64,000 bases of DNA. Source: Sneathiella chungangensis. Its GTDB lineage: Bacteria > Pseudomonadota > Alphaproteobacteria > Sneathiellales > Sneathiellaceae. The notes below the pieces were generated by a model. It searched no databases. It was not told where the DNA came from and saw only the letters and a program-made list of their open reading frames with translations. A program made the position numbers and the translations under genes. Of this stretch, positions 10,364-22,068 are shown one piece after another (position 1 is the first letter of the stretch; each line of letters starts with the position of its first letter). The DNA lies in contig NZ_WTVA01000001.1 of the NCBI RefSeq assembly GCF_009882935.1, positions 310,001 through 374,000 on the forward strand, in the 5' to 3' direction.

Positions 10364-12298
10364 TTAATGTCCACCCGCGAAGAAAAAGTAAGAAACAAAG
10401 GCTGCAACGCCGAGCAGCATGGCGAATGCGTAATGATACATGTACCCGCTTTGAAGCTGCGACGCACGCCGGGCCAGTACCAACACCCGGCCCGCGATCC
10501 CGTCCGGCCCCAGGCCGTCGATCACCTTGCCGTCACCGAAGGTCCAGAAGAACCGGCCGATGGCCTTGGCAGGCCGCACGAAGAGGAAGTCGTACAGCTC
10601 GTCGAAATACCATTTGTTCAGCAGGAACTGATAAAGCGCCGAATGGGTCTTGGCGAGCTGCACCGGGATATCCGTCCGGCGGATATACATCTGATAGGTG
10701 AGCGCAATGCCGAAAACACCGAGAACCAGCGGCAATAGCTTGACCCAGAGCGGCACATGATGGGCATCCAGCATCGCCGTGCTGTTCTCCAGCATCAGGA
10801 TGGAGGCACCCCAGAATTCCCGGAAATCCTCTCCGGTCATCGGTCCGGCGAACAGCATACCGGCGAAAATCGCTCCCGCCGCCAAAACGCCAAGCGGGAT
10901 CAGCATGACCATCGGGCTTTCATGGACATGCGCCATGACTTCCTTGCTCGCCCGTGGCTCCCCATGGAAGGTCATGAAGATGAGACGGCCCGAATAGAAG
11001 GCCGTCAGCAAAGCCGCCGCCACGCCCGCCCAGAAGGCATAGTCACCGACGCCGGTATGGGCCGCGAAGGCGCTTTCGATGATCAGGTCTTTCGAATAAT
11101 AGCCGGCAAAGAGAGGAATACCGGCAAGCGCCAGTGACCCGATCCACATCATCGCGTAGGTGACTTTAATATGCTTCCAGAGCCCGCCCATCTTGCGCAT
11201 GTCCTGCTCGTCAGAGACCGCATGAATGACGGACCCCGCGCTCAGGAACAAAAGCGCCTTGAAGAAGGCATGGGTGAAGAGATGGAAAATCGCTGCCGGA
11301 TAGGCGCCAATGCCAAGGGCGAAGAACATATAGCCGAGCTGCGAGCAGGTCGAATAGGCAATCACCCGCTTGATATCGTTCTGCACAAGGCCGATGGTCG
11401 CCGCAAAGAAACAGGTTGTCGCGCCGACGACCGTCACCACCATCAGGGCTTCGGGCGAATATTCGAAAATCGGTGAGCAGCGCGCGACCATGAAGACACC
11501 GGCGGTCACCATCGTCGCGGCATGGATAAGGGCGGAAACCGGCGTCGGCCCCTCCATCGCGTCAGGTAGCCAGGTATGCAGGCCAATCTGCGCCGACTTG
11601 CCCATGGCGCCGACAAACAGCAACAGGCACAGCGTCGTCAGGATATCGACCTGATAGCCGAGGAATTCAAAGGTCTGCCCCGCCTGGCTAGGCGCAGCGG
11701 CGAAGACCTCATCGAAGCTCACGGAATTGAATACGAAGTAAATCCCCATGATGCCGAGCGCGAAGCCGAAATCGCCGACGCGATTGACGACAAAAGCCTT
11801 GATCGCCGCGGCATTGGCTGCCGGCTTTTTGTACCAGAAACCGATCAGCAGATAACTCGCGAGACCAACCCCTTCCCAGCCGAAATACAGCTGAACAAAG
11901 TTATCCGAGGTCACCAGCATCAGCATGGCGAAGGTAAAGAGCGAGAGATAGGCCATAAAGCGCGGCTTGTGCGGATCATGGGACATATAGCCGATGGAAT
12001 AGACATGCACGACGGCCGAGACCGTGTTCACCACCACCAACATCACCGCCGTAAGGCTGTCGATACGAAGCGCCCAGTTGACGTCAAAATCCCCGGAATT
12101 GATCCAGGTCAGAAGCTCGACCGCTTCTGTTGTCTGCTGAAACGCGATCTGGTAGAGCGCGACCCAGGAAAGAATGGCACTGATGATCACGGCGCCGCAG
12201 GTAATCAGCTGGCTGCCGCGATCGCCGAGGGAGCGACCGAAAAGCCCCGCAATCAGGGCCGCAAGCAGCGGCAGGAAAACAATGAGGACGTACATCAT
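10364..12298 (-). CDS. nuoL: NADH-quinone oxidoreductase subunit L
   Basis: Largest membrane subunit of complex I, the distal proton pump with the long lateral helix. 644 residues. YFGWEGVGLASYLLIGFWY and GLHTWLPDAMEGPTPVSALI are conserved in all NuoL proteins, and the C-terminal amphipathic and anchoring helices are present. Two adjacent ATG codons could start translation (12298 or 12295). Nine bases separate it from nuoK. Confidence 0.97.
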   Translation of the reverse strand: MMYVLIVFLPLLAALIAGLFGRSLGDRGSQLITCGAVIISAILSWVALYQIAFQQTTEAVELLTWINSGDFDVNWALRIDSLTAVMLVVVNTVSAVVHVYSIGYMSHDPHKPRFMAYLSLFTFAMLMLVTSDNFVQLYFGWEGVGLASYLLIGFWYKKPAANAAAIKAFVVNRVGDFGFALGIMGIYFVFNSVSFDEVFAAAPSQAGQTFEFLGYQVDILTTLCLLLFVGAMGKSAQIGLHTWLPDAMEGPTPVSALIHAATMVTAGVFMVARCSPIFEYSPEALMVVTVVGATTCFFAATIGLVQNDIKRVIAYSTCSQLGYMFFALGIGAYPAAIFHLFTHAFFKALLFLSAGSVIHAVSDEQDMRKMGGLWKHIKVTYAMMWIGSLALAGIPLFAGYYSKDLIIESAFAAHTGVGDYAFWAGVAAALLTAFYSGRLIFMTFHGEPRASKEVMAHVHESPMVMLIPLGVLAAGAIFAGMLFAGPMTGEDFREFWGASILMLENSTAMLDAHHVPLWVKLLPLVLGVFGIALTYQMYIRRTDIPVQLAKTHSALYQFLLNKWYFDELYDFLFVRPAKAIGRFFWTFGDGKVIDGLGPDGIAGRVLVLARRASQLQSGYMYHYAFAMLLGVAAFVSYFFFAGGH

Positions 12299-12307
12299 GA
12301 TTTTGTC

Positions 12308-12616
12308 TTAACCCTTCATGTGATGGATGTCCTCAACCGCGATGGTGCCGCGATTTCGGAAGTAAACGACAAGAATGGCCAGGCCAATCGCCGCCTCGCC
12401 GGCCGCCACGGTCAGGATGAACAGCGCGAACACCTGACCGACCAGGTTGCCGAGAAACGCGGAAAAGGCGACGAGATTGATATTGACCGCGAGCAGGATA
12501 AGCTCAATCGACATCAGAATGACGATAACATTCTTCCGATTCAGGAAAATACCGAAAATACCCAAGGTCAGCAAAATCGCCGACACTGTCAGGTAATGTG
12601 CAAGACCGATTTCCAT
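12308..12616 (-). CDS. nuoK: NADH-quinone oxidoreductase subunit K
   Basis: Small membrane subunit of complex I, homologous to Nad4L and MrpC. 102 residues, three helices. Two in-membrane glutamates that form part of the proton path are visible in [19 protein letters not shown] (near residue 37) and [13 protein letters not shown] (near residue 73). Length and position between nuoJ and nuoL are standard. Confidence 0.96.
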   Translation of the reverse strand: MEIGLAHYLTVSAILLTLGIFGIFLNRKNVIVILMSIELILLAVNINLVAFSAFLGNLVGQVFALFILTVAAGEAAIGLAILVVYFRNRGTIAVEDIHHMKG

Positions 12617-12625
12617 AATTCCCCC

Positions 12626-13240
12626 TTACACGCCCTGTCCAGGCTCAACTTTACGAACCGCCATGGACTCTTCCGGACGACGGTAAACCTGGGTCGCGAT
12701 ATTCTGCTTGCGCACCCCGGCGCGCTTGCGGTTCGTCAGAACGATCGCCCCGATCATCGCAACCAGCAGGATCATGCCCGCGATCTGGAATAGATAGGCA
12801 TAATCAGTATAGATGATCTGCCCGAGCTGTTCCGTATTGGTGAGACCGGACGTAAGCGGCGCGACCTGCGAACTGACGTCCAGGGCTTCGGGCGAGAGCA
12901 CCCATCCGCTCACCACCAGGATCAGCTCGATCAGCAGGATAATACCGACGAGACCGCCGATCGGCAGATACTGCAAAAATCCCTGACGCAATTCCGCGAA
13001 GTTGATATCAAGCATCATGACGACGAAGAGGAAAAGCACCGCGACGGCGCCGACATAGACAACTACGAGGATCATCGCCAGGAACTCCGCCCCGAGCAGC
13101 ACGAACAGCGCCGCCGAGTTGAAAAAGGCAAGGATCAGATACAGCACCGAATGAACGGGATTCTTCGCCGAGATCACCATAAAGGCCGAGGCAATGGTCA
13201 TCGCCGCAAAAAGATAGAAGGCAATCGTCGAGATAATCAT
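12626..13240 (-). CDS. nuoJ: NADH-quinone oxidoreductase subunit J
   Basis: Membrane subunit of complex I, homologous to Nad6. 204 residues, five helices; EFLAMILVVVYVGAVAVLFL contains the helix with the pi-bulge seen in complex I structures. The C-terminal 30 residues are hydrophilic and presumably cytoplasmic. It is separated from nuoI by 64 bases, the widest gap inside the operon, in which I see no gene or terminator. Confidence 0.96.
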   Translation of the reverse strand: MIISTIAFYLFAAMTIASAFMVISAKNPVHSVLYLILAFFNSAALFVLLGAEFLAMILVVVYVGAVAVLFLFVVMMLDINFAELRQGFLQYLPIGGLVGIILLIELILVVSGWVLSPEALDVSSQVAPLTSGLTNTEQLGQIIYTDYAYLFQIAGMILLVAMIGAIVLTNRKRAGVRKQNIATQVYRRPEESMAVRKVEPGQGV

Positions 13241-13304
13241 CGCGCCCCTCTTTCCGTAACTTTCAGATCCGTCATTTTCATGGCTGTCTCAATTTTACCT
13301 TCGA

Positions 13305-13793
13305 TTATCTGTAGGGCGCGTCGGCGACCAGATTCTGCGCGATTTCCTGCTCCCAGCGGTCGCCGTTGGCGAGCAGCTTTTCCTTGTCATAGAAAAGCTC
13401 TTCCCGGGTTTCCGTAGCGAATTCGAAATTCGGTCCTTCGACAATCGCGTCCACCGGGCAGGCCTCCTGACAGAAGCCGCAATAGATGCATTTGGTCATA
13501 TCGATGTCATAGCGGGTGGTGCGCCGGCTGCCGTCTTCGCGCGGCTCCGCCTCGATGGTGATGGCGAGCGCCGGGCAGGCCGCCTCGCAGAGTTTGCAGG
13601 CGATGCAGCGCTCTTCCCCGTTGGGATACCGCCGAAGCACATGTTCGCCGCGGAACCGGGGGCTCAGCGGACCCTTTTCATAGGGATAGTTGATGGTCGC
13701 CTTCGTCTTGAACATATAGCGGAATGTCGTCGCGAGACCCGTGACGATTTCCGTAAGGAGCAGACTGCGCGCCTGTTTATCGATAAAGCTCAT
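13305..13793 (-). CDS. nuoI: NADH-quinone oxidoreductase subunit I
   Basis: Peripheral-arm ferredoxin-like subunit holding clusters N6a and N6b. 162 residues with two 4Fe-4S motifs, [12 protein letters not shown] near residue 62 and [12 protein letters not shown] near residue 101, each with four cysteines. It passes electrons from NuoG towards NuoB and quinone. The N-terminal amphipathic helix that rests on the membrane is present. Confidence 0.97.
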   Translation of the reverse strand: MSFIDKQARSLLLTEIVTGLATTFRYMFKTKATINYPYEKGPLSPRFRGEHVLRRYPNGEERCIACKLCEAACPALAITIEAEPREDGSRRTTRYDIDMTKCIYCGFCQEACPVDAIVEGPNFEFATETREELFYDKEKLLANGDRWEQEIAQNLVADAPYR

Positions 13794-13824
13794 ATTAAAT
13801 CAGCCTTTTCATCATTTCATTTTC

Positions 13825-14850
13825 CTATGCCGGAATCTTGTCGAAATAGACAAGGAATCCGGCCGTAACGACGACCCACAGCAGCGAGAAGGGCAAAAAC
13901 ACTTTCCAGCCAAGCCGCATCAGCTGGTCGTAGCGGTAGCGTGGCAGGGTCGCGCGCACCCAGATAAAGACAAAGAGCAGGATGGCAATCTTGATGCCGA
14001 ACCAGATGACGCCCGGGATCCAGGTGAAAATCGCCCAGTCCGCCGGTGGCAGCCAGCCACCGAGGAAGAGGATCGTGCAGATCCCGCTCATCAGGATCAT
14101 GTTCGCATATTCGCCAAGGAAGAAGAGCGCGAACGCCATCGACGAATATTCCGTCTGGTATCCGGCCACAAGCTCCGCTTCCGCCTCCGGTAGGTCGAAA
14201 GGATGCCGGTTCGTTTCCGCCAGGATCGAGACGAAGAAGATAATAAACATCGGGAACAGCGGAATGAACCACCAGTTCAGAAGCCCGAGGTCACCCTTCT
14301 GCGATAGCACGATGCCGGACAGGTTCAAGGTTCCGGCGCATAGCAATACCGTGACGATCACGAAGCCGATGGAAACCTCATAGGAAACCATCTGCGCCGC
14401 GGAACGAAGCGCGCCAAGGAACGGATAGCGCGAGTTCGATGCCCAGCCGGCCACGATGATGCCGTAAACGCCGAGCGAGGAGATCGCGAAGAGGTAGAGG
14501 CCACCGACATTGATATCGGCCAGAACCATTCCCTCATCGAAGGGAATCACCGCCCAGGCGATGAGGCTGAGGATAAAGGTCACCATCGGGGCCAGCAGGA
14601 ACAGCACCTTGTTTGCGCCCGTCGGGACCACCGTCTCCTTGAAAAAGAGTTTCGCACCGTCGGCAATCGGCTGCAGCAGCCCGAACGGCCCCACCACATT
14701 GGGGCCCTTGCGAAGCTGCATCACCGCCATGACTTTCCGTTCATACAGCGTCAGATAAGCCACCGCCACCAGCAGCGGCACGACGATCAGCAAAATCTGG
14801 CCAACGATAATCAGGGCCGGCAGAAGATAAAAATCCCAAAACTCAGCCAT
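13825..14850 (-). CDS. nuoH: NADH-quinone oxidoreductase subunit H
   Basis: Membrane subunit that forms the quinone-binding pocket with NuoB and NuoD, about eight helices, 341 residues. Diagnostic phrases include [18 protein letters not shown] and [19 protein letters not shown], the charged loops at the quinone chamber. The ATG at 14850 lies eight bases inside the end of nuoG (ATGGCTGA); an in-frame GTG at 14868 would lengthen it by six residues but is less likely. Confidence 0.97.
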   Translation of the reverse strand: MAEFWDFYLLPALIIVGQILLIVVPLLVAVAYLTLYERKVMAVMQLRKGPNVVGPFGLLQPIADGAKLFFKETVVPTGANKVLFLLAPMVTFILSLIAWAVIPFDEGMVLADINVGGLYLFAISSLGVYGIIVAGWASNSRYPFLGALRSAAQMVSYEVSIGFVIVTVLLCAGTLNLSGIVLSQKGDLGLLNWWFIPLFPMFIIFFVSILAETNRHPFDLPEAEAELVAGYQTEYSSMAFALFFLGEYANMILMSGICTILFLGGWLPPADWAIFTWIPGVIWFGIKIAILLFVFIWVRATLPRYRYDQLMRLGWKVFLPFSLLWVVVTAGFLVYFDKIPA

Positions 14851-16894
14851 TTGTACCGGTCCCCTCACTTTTTACTTTAGAAAAGGTCGCGCTGCATTCC
14901 GCCATGATCCGGCTGGCCCGGGAAATCGGGTTGGTCAGGTAATAATCGGTAACCGGACTGACGAAGGGCGTATCCTCGATGGCCCCTTCCGTCCCGAAGG
15001 CGCCCCACGGCGCCGGCGTCACCTGATCGATTTCCGCGAAATGCGGCGCCGCTTCGGCCATTTTCTGTCGTAACTCGGATATCGTGTTGTAGGGCAACGT
15101 CTTCCCGAGCTTTTCCGAAAGCGCCCGCAGGATCGTCCAGTCCTCCCGTGCTTCACCGGGCGGGAATATCGCCCGCCGCCCAAGCTGAACGCGCCCCTCC
15201 GTATTGACCCAGGTCGCATCCTTTTCCGTAAAGGCGGCGCCGGGCAGGATCACGTCGGCAACGGAGGCTCCCGCATCTCCGTGGCTGCCCTGATAAATCA
15301 CGAAACTCTTCTCCAGCCTGGAGGTATCGATTTCATCCGCGCCCAGCATGAACAGGACATCAAGGGACCCGTCCAGCATCTCCTTCGCGGATTTGCCGCC
15401 CTCGCCCGGTACGAGACCGAGATCAAGGCCGCCAACGCGCGCCGCCGCCGTATGCAGGATGTTGAAACCGTTCCAGTCATCGGAAACAAGCCCGAAACTG
15501 TCGGCGATTTTCTTCGCGAGCGCCAGAATCGCCGCCCCGTCGCTACGGCTGAGCGCCCCTTGCCCGACGATGATCATCGGCCGTTCGGCTGTTTTGAGCG
15601 TCTCGGCAAAGGAATGCTTGCCGTCGGCCACTTCCTTCAAGGTCGCCGGACCCGCGCCGAGATAGTCATATTTGTAATTGAGATCAAGCTGTTCGCCGAT
15701 CAGCGCAATCGGAAAACCGCCCATTTTCCAGCGTTTGCGAATGCGGGCATTGATCAGCGCCGCCTCGTGACGTGGATTGCTGCCGACGATCAGGAGCGCG
15801 TCCGCCTCTTCAATTCCGGCGATCGTCGTATTAAAAAGATAGGCGCCACGGGTTTCCGTCGAGAGCGCCGCGCTGTCCTGGCGGCAGTCAATATTCGGCG
15901 AGCCGAGCATGTCCATCAGGTCTTTCAGCGCCTTCATGCTTTCGGCGCAGGCGAGATCCCCCGCGATTGCCCCGATCTTCGCGCCGTCGAGACCGTCGAG
16001 CTTCGTCGCAATCGCCTCAAAGGCGTCACCCCAGCTCGCGGCCTGCAACTTGCCGTCCTTGCGGACATAGGGCGTATCGAGACGCTGCGTCTTCAGACCA
16101 TCATAGGAAAAGCGCGAGCGGTCCGCGAGCCATTCCTCGTTGATATCCTCATTCAGGCGCGGAAGAATGCGCATGACTTCCTGCCCGCGGCTGTCAACGC
16201 GGATATTCGCACCGACAGCGTCAAGGGCGTCGATGCTCTCGGTCTTGCTGAGCTCCCACGGCCGGGCCGTGAAGGCATAGGGCTTCGAGGTGAGCGCGCC
16301 GACAGGGCATAAATCAATGATATTACCCGATAATTCGCTATCGAGGGCCTGCTCAAGATAGGTCGTGATTTCCATGTTTTCGCCGCGATTGATCGCGCCG
16401 AGATCCTCGACGCCCGCCACTTCCGTCGCGAAGCGGATGCAGCGCGTGCAATGGATGCAACGGGTCATGGTCGTCTTGATCAACGGCCCCATGTTCTTTT
16501 CCGCAACGGCCCGCTTCAGTTCGTGATACCGGCTGGTACCGGAGCCATAGGTCATCGACTGGTCTTGCAGATCGCATTCCCCGCCCTGATCGCAGATCGG
16601 GCAATCGAGCGGATGGTTGATCAGCAGGAACTCCATGGCCCCTTCGCGGCCTTCCTTCACTTTCGGTGAATTGGTGTGGATGACCATGCCATCGCCCGCA
16701 GGCATCGCGCAGGAGGCGATCAGCTTCGGCGATTTTTCCATCTCCACCAGGCACATGCGGCAGTTCCCGGCGATCGAGAGCCGCTCGTGATAGCAAAAGC
16801 GCGGGATTTCCGCGCCCGCTTCCTCACAGGCTTGAAGCACCGTGGTTCCCGGTTCGACCGTGATTTCTACACCATCTACTGTAAGTGTCGGCAT
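14843..16894 (-). CDS. nuoG: NADH-quinone oxidoreductase subunit G
   Basis: Iron-sulfur subunit of the NADH-oxidising arm, 683 residues. An N-terminal 2Fe-2S ferredoxin domain ([17 protein letters not shown]) is followed by the His/Cys cluster region ([13 protein letters not shown]) and a 4Fe-4S site ([10 protein letters not shown], near residue 147), then a molybdopterin-oxidoreductase-like domain with no visible cofactor function, as in the family. Length matches alphaproteobacterial and mitochondrial 75-kDa subunits. Ends eight bases inside nuoH. Confidence 0.97.
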   Translation of the reverse strand: MPTLTVDGVEITVEPGTTVLQACEEAGAEIPRFCYHERLSIAGNCRMCLVEMEKSPKLIASCAMPAGDGMVIHTNSPKVKEGREGAMEFLLINHPLDCPICDQGGECDLQDQSMTYGSGTSRYHELKRAVAEKNMGPLIKTTMTRCIHCTRCIRFATEVAGVEDLGAINRGENMEITTYLEQALDSELSGNIIDLCPVGALTSKPYAFTARPWELSKTESIDALDAVGANIRVDSRGQEVMRILPRLNEDINEEWLADRSRFSYDGLKTQRLDTPYVRKDGKLQAASWGDAFEAIATKLDGLDGAKIGAIAGDLACAESMKALKDLMDMLGSPNIDCRQDSAALSTETRGAYLFNTTIAGIEEADALLIVGSNPRHEAALINARIRKRWKMGGFPIALIGEQLDLNYKYDYLGAGPATLKEVADGKHSFAETLKTAERPMIIVGQGALSRSDGAAILALAKKIADSFGLVSDDWNGFNILHTAAARVGGLDLGLVPGEGGKSAKEMLDGSLDVLFMLGADEIDTSRLEKSFVIYQGSHGDAGASVADVILPGAAFTEKDATWVNTEGRVQLGRRAIFPPGEAREDWTILRALSEKLGKTLPYNTISELRQKMAEAAPHFAEIDQVTPAPWGAFGTEGAIEDTPFVSPVTDYYLTNPISRASRIMAECSATFSKVKSEGTGTNG

Positions 16895-16919
16895 TCTTCA
16901 CTCCTCACGCGGTCGCCCT

Positions 16920-18200
16920 TCAGGCGGCCCTTGCGGCCTTCCGTGATTTAATACGTTCTTCGATAACCGGGCGGAAGTGCCGCACCAGCCCCTGAATCGG
17001 CCAGGCCGCCGCGTCACCCAGGGCGCAGATGGTATGGCCTTCTATCCTTTTTGATACATTGATCAACATGTCGATCTCCTCGATCTCCGCATCCCCGGAG
17101 ACGAGGCGCTGCATTACCCGCCACATCCAGCCGGTACCCTCCCGGCACGGCGTGCACTGGCCGCAGCTTTCATGCTTGTAGAAATGCGAGAGCCGCTCGA
17201 TCGCGCGAATAACGTCAGTCGACTTGTCCATGACAATCACCGCCGCCGTACCGAGCCCGCTCTGGGCGTCGCGCAGGCTGTCGAAATCCATCAGGATGTC
17301 ATCGCAAATGCTTTTCGGCAGCAACGGAACGGAGGATCCGCCCGGGATGATGGCGAGCAGGTTGTCCCAACCGCCACGCACGCCGCCCGCATGCTTCTCG
17401 ATCAGCTCTTTCAGCGGAATGCCCATTTCCTCTTCGACATTGCAGGGCTTGTTGACATGCCCGGAAATGCAGAAAAGCTTCGTGCCGGTATTGTTCGGAC
17501 GGCCAAGACCGGAGAACCAGCCCTCCCCGCGCCGAAGAATTTCGGGCGCAACGGCAATGCTCTCGACATTGTTGACGGTCGACGGACAGCCCCAGACGCC
17601 AACGTTTGCGGGAAACGGCGGTTTCAGGCGCGGCTGGCCCTTGTTGCCTTCAAGGCTTTCGATAAGCGCCGTTTCCTCGCCGCAGATATAGGCGCCGGCG
17701 CCGCGATGCAGGTAGATATCGAAATCATAGCCCGAATTCGCGGCGTTCTTGCCGATCAGACCGTCGGCATAGGCCTCCTGAATGGCGATTTCGAGATTGA
17801 TGGCCTCCTGCACGAATTCGCCGCGAATATAGATATAGGCGGCGACGGCGCGCATGGCGAAACCGGCAACCAGACAACCTTCGAGAAGGCGATGCGGGTC
17901 GAACCGCATGATCTCGCGGTCCTTGCAGGTACCGGGCTCCGATTCGTCCGCATTGACGACAAGATAGCTGGGCCGGCCATCGGATTCTTTGGGCATGAAG
18001 GACCATTTGAGACCGGTCGGGAAACCGGCGCCGCCACGTCCGCGCAGGCCGCTTTCCTTCATCGCATCGATGATCCCGTCCTGCCCCATCTCGATGAGAG
18101 CCTTGGTGTTATCCCAGATGCCGCGGCTCTTTGCCCCCGCCAGTTTCCAGTCGTGAATGCCGTAAAGATTGGTAAAAATACGATCTTGATCTTTCAGCAT
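16920..18200 (-). CDS. nuoF: NADH-quinone oxidoreductase subunit F
   Basis: NADH- and FMN-binding subunit, the electron entry point. 426 residues from the ATG at 18200, which shares one base with the nuoE stop (TGATG); a GTG one codon earlier is the alternative. The glycine-rich FMN/NADH site [13 protein letters not shown] lies near residue 55, and the N3 cluster motif [10 protein letters not shown] near residue 347 has three of its four cysteine ligands, the fourth being in TICALGDAA. Confidence 0.97.
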   Translation of the reverse strand: MLKDQDRIFTNLYGIHDWKLAGAKSRGIWDNTKALIEMGQDGIIDAMKESGLRGRGGAGFPTGLKWSFMPKESDGRPSYLVVNADESEPGTCKDREIMRFDPHRLLEGCLVAGFAMRAVAAYIYIRGEFVQEAINLEIAIQEAYADGLIGKNAANSGYDFDIYLHRGAGAYICGEETALIESLEGNKGQPRLKPPFPANVGVWGCPSTVNNVESIAVAPEILRRGEGWFSGLGRPNNTGTKLFCISGHVNKPCNVEEEMGIPLKELIEKHAGGVRGGWDNLLAIIPGGSSVPLLPKSICDDILMDFDSLRDAQSGLGTAAVIVMDKSTDVIRAIERLSHFYKHESCGQCTPCREGTGWMWRVMQRLVSGDAEIEEIDMLINVSKRIEGHTICALGDAAAWPIQGLVRHFRPVIEERIKSRKAARAA

Positions 18201-18802
18201 CACGCGCCCTCCGTCTTTTCAAGCAATGTCGTCGGACCCCCTTCTGGCGCCGAATTGATCCGGTCGATCTGCGGGCCCTTGGGCGGAACGTCACCCTTTG
18301 CCAGCTTGTCGAGAACCGCCTCGAAATTCTCGGCGTTCAAATCCTCATAAAAATCGTCATTGATCTGGACGACCGGCGCATTCACGCAGGCGCCGAGGCA
18401 TTCCACCTCGAGCAGGCTGAACATGCCGTCTTCAGTTGTCTCGCCGTTCGAAATGCCCAGCTTGTTCTTGCAGACAGCTTCCAGATCGTCGCTGCCGCGC
18501 AGCCAACACGGCGTCGTCCGGCAGAGCTGCAAGAAATATTTGCCGACGGGCTTGAGGTTATACATCGTGTAGAAGGTCGCCACCTCCAGCACGCGCATAT
18601 AGGGGATATCAAGGAAGTTGCCGACATATTCAAGCGCTTCCTTGGACAGCCAATTCTCGTTCTGGCGCTGCGCGAGGTCGAGGAGCGGCATAACCGCGCT
18701 CTGTTGGCGGCCTTCCGGATATTTGGCGATAAAGACCTTCGCCTTTTCGATATTTTCCGGCGTGAATTCAAACGCCTTGCCTGTTTCGATAACCTGACTC
18801 AC
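18200..18802 (-). CDS. nuoE: NADH-quinone oxidoreductase subunit E
   Basis: Thioredoxin-fold subunit carrying the 2Fe-2S cluster N1a. 200 residues. Cluster ligands are in [10 protein letters not shown] (near residue 93) and [10 protein letters not shown] (near residue 134). The C-terminal tail of about 30 residues is longer than in E. coli, as is common in alphaproteobacteria. It starts with GTG at 18802, overlapping the nuoD stop by four bases (GTGA). Confidence 0.96.
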   Translation of the reverse strand: MSQVIETGKAFEFTPENIEKAKVFIAKYPEGRQQSAVMPLLDLAQRQNENWLSKEALEYVGNFLDIPYMRVLEVATFYTMYNLKPVGKYFLQLCRTTPCWLRGSDDLEAVCKNKLGISNGETTEDGMFSLLEVECLGACVNAPVVQINDDFYEDLNAENFEAVLDKLAKGDVPPKGPQIDRINSAPEGGPTTLLEKTEGA

Positions 18803-19977
18803 CGGTCCACCTCACCAAATACGATATCCAGACTTCCGAGGATTGCCGACGCATCCGCCAGCATATGGCCACGGGTAAGGAAATCCATGCCTTGCAGATG
18901 CGCGAATCCCGGCGCCCTAATCTTGCAGCGATAGGGCTTGTTGGAGCCATCCGAGACAAGATAGACGCCGAACTCGCCCTTCGGCGCCTCAACCGCTGTA
19001 TAGGTTTCCCCGGCCGGAACCCGTACGCCCTCTGTGTAATGCTTGAAATGATTGATCAGCGCTTCCATCGACGTCTTCATGTCGCTGCGCCGGGGCGGCG
19101 CGATCTTCGGATCGGTCGAGAGAACCGGTCCCGGCTTCATCTGATCGAGACACTGCGTCATGATTTTGAGCGACTGGCGCATTTCCTCCATCCGCATCAG
19201 ATAGCGATCGAAGCAGTCGCCATTGAGGCCGACCGGGATGTCAAAGTCCATTTTCGCATAGACATCATAGGGCTGGGCTTTACGAAGATCCCAGGCAAGC
19301 CCGGTTGAGCGCAGCATGACGCCGGAAAAGCCCCAGGCCATCGCCTCTTCATCCGTCACCACGCCGATATCGACGTTCCGCTGTTTGAAGATGCGGTTTT
19401 CCGTCAGCAACGCCTCGATATCCTCAAGCACCTTCGGGAAATGCGCGATAAAGGCGCGAATATCCTCTTCAAGCTTTTCCGTGATGTCCTGATGGACGCC
19501 GCCGACGCGGAAATAGGCGGCATGCATGCGCGCGCCGCTTGCCCGCTCGTAAAACTCCATAAGGGTTTCCCGCTCGACAAAGCCCCAGAGCATGGGCGTC
19601 GTCGCCCCGACGTCCATGGCCTGCGCGCAGACATTCATGAGATGGTTGAGAATGCGGGAAATCTCGGAAAAGAGAACGCGGATATATTGCGCCCGCTCCG
19701 GCACTTCACAGGCCAGAAGCTTCTCCGCCGCGAGCACAAAGGCATGCTCCTGGCTCATCGCCGCCACATAATCGAGGCGATCGAAATACGGCATCGCCTG
19801 CATATAGGTCTTGTGCTCGATCAGCTTTTCCGTGCCACGATGAAGAAGGCCGATATGCGGATCGATCCGCTCGACAACCTCACCGTCGAGCTCCATGACC
19901 ATCCGAAGCACGCCATGGGCCGCGGGATGCTGCGGACCGAAATTCAGCGTGTAATTCTTGATCTGGACTTCGGCCAT
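18799..19977 (-). CDS. nuoD: NADH-quinone oxidoreductase subunit D
   Basis: The 49-kDa subunit that, with NuoB, lines the quinone site; descended from the large subunit of NiFe hydrogenase, without the metal-ligand cysteines. 392 residues. [20 protein letters not shown] near residue 13 includes the quinone-contacting histidine, and [12 protein letters not shown] at the C-terminus is invariant. ATG shares one base with the nuoC stop. NuoC and NuoD are separate here, not fused as in E. coli. Confidence 0.97.
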   Translation of the reverse strand: MAEVQIKNYTLNFGPQHPAAHGVLRMVMELDGEVVERIDPHIGLLHRGTEKLIEHKTYMQAMPYFDRLDYVAAMSQEHAFVLAAEKLLACEVPERAQYIRVLFSEISRILNHLMNVCAQAMDVGATTPMLWGFVERETLMEFYERASGARMHAAYFRVGGVHQDITEKLEEDIRAFIAHFPKVLEDIEALLTENRIFKQRNVDIGVVTDEEAMAWGFSGVMLRSTGLAWDLRKAQPYDVYAKMDFDIPVGLNGDCFDRYLMRMEEMRQSLKIMTQCLDQMKPGPVLSTDPKIAPPRRSDMKTSMEALINHFKHYTEGVRVPAGETYTAVEAPKGEFGVYLVSDGSNKPYRCKIRAPGFAHLQGMDFLTRGHMLADASAILGSLDIVFGEVDR

Positions 19978-20585
19978 CAGCCCTGCCCCTCTGCTTTTTC
20001 ATCGCCCGGCAGAACGTACTGCGTTCCCTCCCACGGGCTTTCGAAATCAAATTTGCGAAATTCCTGCGTCAGATTGACCGGCTCATACATGACCCGTTTC
20101 TCATCCTCGCTGTAGCGCAGCTCAACATAGCCGGTCAGCGGGAAATCCTTGCGCAGCGGATGGCCTTCAAAGCCATAGTCCGTCAGCATCCGGCGAAGAT
20201 CCGGATGGCCGGAGAACATGATGCCATACATGTCCCAGGCTTCGCGCTCGAACCAGTTCGCCGCCGGAAACAGGCCAACGACGGAGGGAACAGGCGTACG
20301 CGCATCGGTCTCCGTCTTGACGATGATCCGCTGGTTATGCCGCAGGCTGAGAAGATTATAGACGACATCGAACCGTTTGCTGCGGTTGGGATAATCCACC
20401 CCGCACACGTCGCACAGGACCTCGAACTTGCAATTCGGATCATTGCGCAGAAATTCGAGAACCTTGTCGACCGAATCCGTCCGGATATTGACGATCAGTT
20501 CACCAAGGGCGATTTTCGTCGAAACCACATCGTCGGAAAGTTCAGCCGCGATCAATTCGCCGAGCTCTTTAAGCGCTTCATACAT
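19977..20585 (-). CDS. nuoC: NADH-quinone oxidoreductase subunit C
   Basis: The 30-kDa peripheral-arm subunit, structural with no cofactor. 202 residues from ATG at 20585, chosen because an AAAGGGG ribosome-binding site lies about ten bases upstream and [11 protein letters not shown] matches the family start; the open frame extends 35 codons further without likeness to NuoC. The signature ERFxxDxxGhxFxGHPDLRR is seen as [20 protein letters not shown]. Confidence 0.96.
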   Translation of the reverse strand: MYEALKELGELIAAELSDDVVSTKIALGELIVNIRTDSVDKVLEFLRNDPNCKFEVLCDVCGVDYPNRSKRFDVVYNLLSLRHNQRIIVKTETDARTPVPSVVGLFPAANWFEREAWDMYGIMFSGHPDLRRMLTDYGFEGHPLRKDFPLTGYVELRYSEDEKRVMYEPVNLTQEFRKFDFESPWEGTQYVLPGDEKAEGQG

Positions 20586-20605
20586 GTGATTGCTGCCCCT
20601 TTCCG

Positions 20606-21154
20606 TTAGCGCAAAAATGTTCCGGTGCGACGAATCTTCTTTTGCAGCTGGAACACGCCATAAATTAGAGCCTCCGCTGTCGGCGGGCATCCGGGTACAT
20701 AGATATCGACCGGCACGATCCGGTCACAACCGCGTACGACGGAATAGGAATAATGGTAATACCCCCCTCCGTTGGCGCAGGACCCCATCGAGATAACGTA
20801 GCGCGGCTCCGCCATCTGGTCGTAAACCTTGCGGAGCGCCGGTGCCATCTTGTTGGTCAGTGTACCGGCGACGATCATCACGTCGGACTGGCGGGGCGAC
20901 CCACGCGGGACGACCCCCAGACGTTCCATATCGTACCGGGGCTGCCAGGCATGCATCATCTCGACAGCACAGCAGGCGAGGCCGAAGGTCATCGGCCAGA
21001 GAGACCCTGTCCGCGCCCAGTTGACGAGCTTGTCGACCTGGGTGACGACAAAGCCCTTGTCATCCAGTTCCTGGCCGATCCCGCGGAAAAACGCGTCCTG
21101 ATCTTGGGCGCCGGGACGGATCTCCGTGCCGACCGGTTCAGAACTTACTCCCAT
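20606..21154 (-). CDS. nuoB: NADH-quinone oxidoreductase subunit B
   Basis: Holds the terminal 4Fe-4S cluster N2, which reduces quinone. 182 residues. Tandem cysteines in [11 protein letters not shown] and further ligands in [10 protein letters not shown] and [10 protein letters not shown] are all present. I start it at ATG 21154 (ATGGGAGTAA, overlapping nuoA by ten bases) because AAGGGAG lies about six bases upstream; an ATG at 21175 would add seven residues but has a weak site. Confidence 0.97.
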   Translation of the reverse strand: MGVSSEPVGTEIRPGAQDQDAFFRGIGQELDDKGFVVTQVDKLVNWARTGSLWPMTFGLACCAVEMMHAWQPRYDMERLGVVPRGSPRQSDVMIVAGTLTNKMAPALRKVYDQMAEPRYVISMGSCANGGGYYHYSYSVVRGCDRIVPVDIYVPGCPPTAEALIYGVFQLQKKIRRTGTFLR

Positions 21155-21510
21155 TCCAGAGCTCCCTTCTTCCATTCATAGATAAAGCCGATGGTGAGTA
21201 TCCCGAGGAATACCATCATCGACCAGAAGCCGTAAAGCCCCACCCCGCCGAGCGAGATCGACCAGGGGAACAGGAAGGCCACTTCAAGATCAAAAATGAT
21301 GAACAGGATCGCGACGAGATAAAACCGGACATCGAACTGGTTCCGGGCATCATCGAACGGCTCGAAGCCGCATTCATAGGGTGAGAGTTTTTCCGCATCC
21401 GGATGCTGCGCGGCCACGATCATCGATGCAATCACGATCACTGCGGACAAACCGACGGCAAGTCCGAGGAAAATCAGAATGGGCAAATATTCAACGAGTA
21501 AGGCTTCCAT
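21145..21510 (-). CDS. nuoA: NADH-quinone oxidoreductase subunit A
   Basis: Small membrane subunit with three helices, homologous to Nad3. 121 residues from ATG at 21510 ([11 protein letters not shown]), the normal family length. [20 protein letters not shown] near residue 52 is the conserved loop at the quinone cavity, with the Cys that switches accessibility in active/deactive transitions of related enzymes. First gene of the nuo operon; the open frame runs 24 codons further upstream without likeness to NuoA. Confidence 0.96.
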   Translation of the reverse strand: MEALLVEYLPILIFLGLAVGLSAVIVIASMIVAAQHPDAEKLSPYECGFEPFDDARNQFDVRFYLVAILFIIFDLEVAFLFPWSISLGGVGLYGFWSMMVFLGILTIGFIYEWKKGALEWE

Positions 21511-21584
21511 AATATAAACTGTCGCGCCGAACGGGTCCATTTTGACCCCACGGGCAACAACCCCTCCTACCAAATACAGCAAGT

Positions 21585-21590
21585 ATTATA
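21585..21590 (-). promoter_or_regulatory. Candidate -10 element for the nuo operon
   Basis: A perfect TATAAT on the minus strand lies about 75 bases upstream of the nuoA start and downstream of tRNA-Asp. I could not see a good -35 at the proper spacing, so this is a weak call; read-through from the tRNA gene is the alternative. Confidence 0.35.
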
Positions 21591-21723
21591 GTGTCGGGTT
21601 ATAAGGAAGAAAACCGAATTAGCAACAAAATTCCGCCCTAATTCGAAATGTGGTAGCGCATAGCCGGACAGGCACCAGCGATTGGCTGGAAATGCGAAAT
21701 TGGTTTGCGGTTTTCGGGAGAAA

Positions 21724-21800
<77 letters not shown>

Positions 21801-21875
21801 GCAGAGACGCTGTTTTCTATTGGACCTCACTCCCCATGTCAAGCCGCATAAACAGTTTTCGATAAGAAAATTTTA

Positions 21876-21899
21876 GCCCCGGTTGACGCGGGGCATTTT
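21876..21899 (+). terminator. Terminator-like hairpin upstream of the SDR gene
   Basis: Stem GCCCCG / CGGGGC (21876-21881 with 21889-21894) with a 7-base loop, followed on the plus strand by ATTTTT and preceded by TTTTA, so it could act in either direction. No gene ends here. It may sit in the leader of the SDR gene or be a remnant. Confidence 0.4.
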
Positions 21900-22068
21900 T
21901 CGGCGGCTCGCGCGTGGCACTGCCGTCTTTGGGTGGGCGTGAGCGGCTGTTACACTCCCCCTCTTCGCGTGTTCCCTGTCGATTCGATATCGCCATTCGG
22001 GAAGATAAAGAAACCGGCATCGTCGAAGTTCCTTTCCGGCGCAATCAACAGTATTTGAAGGAAACTTA

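Noticed and set aside
11576-12793. Plus-strand open frame opposite nuoL, nuoK and nuoJ
   Set aside because: Spans three real genes on the other strand and has the same antisense composition.
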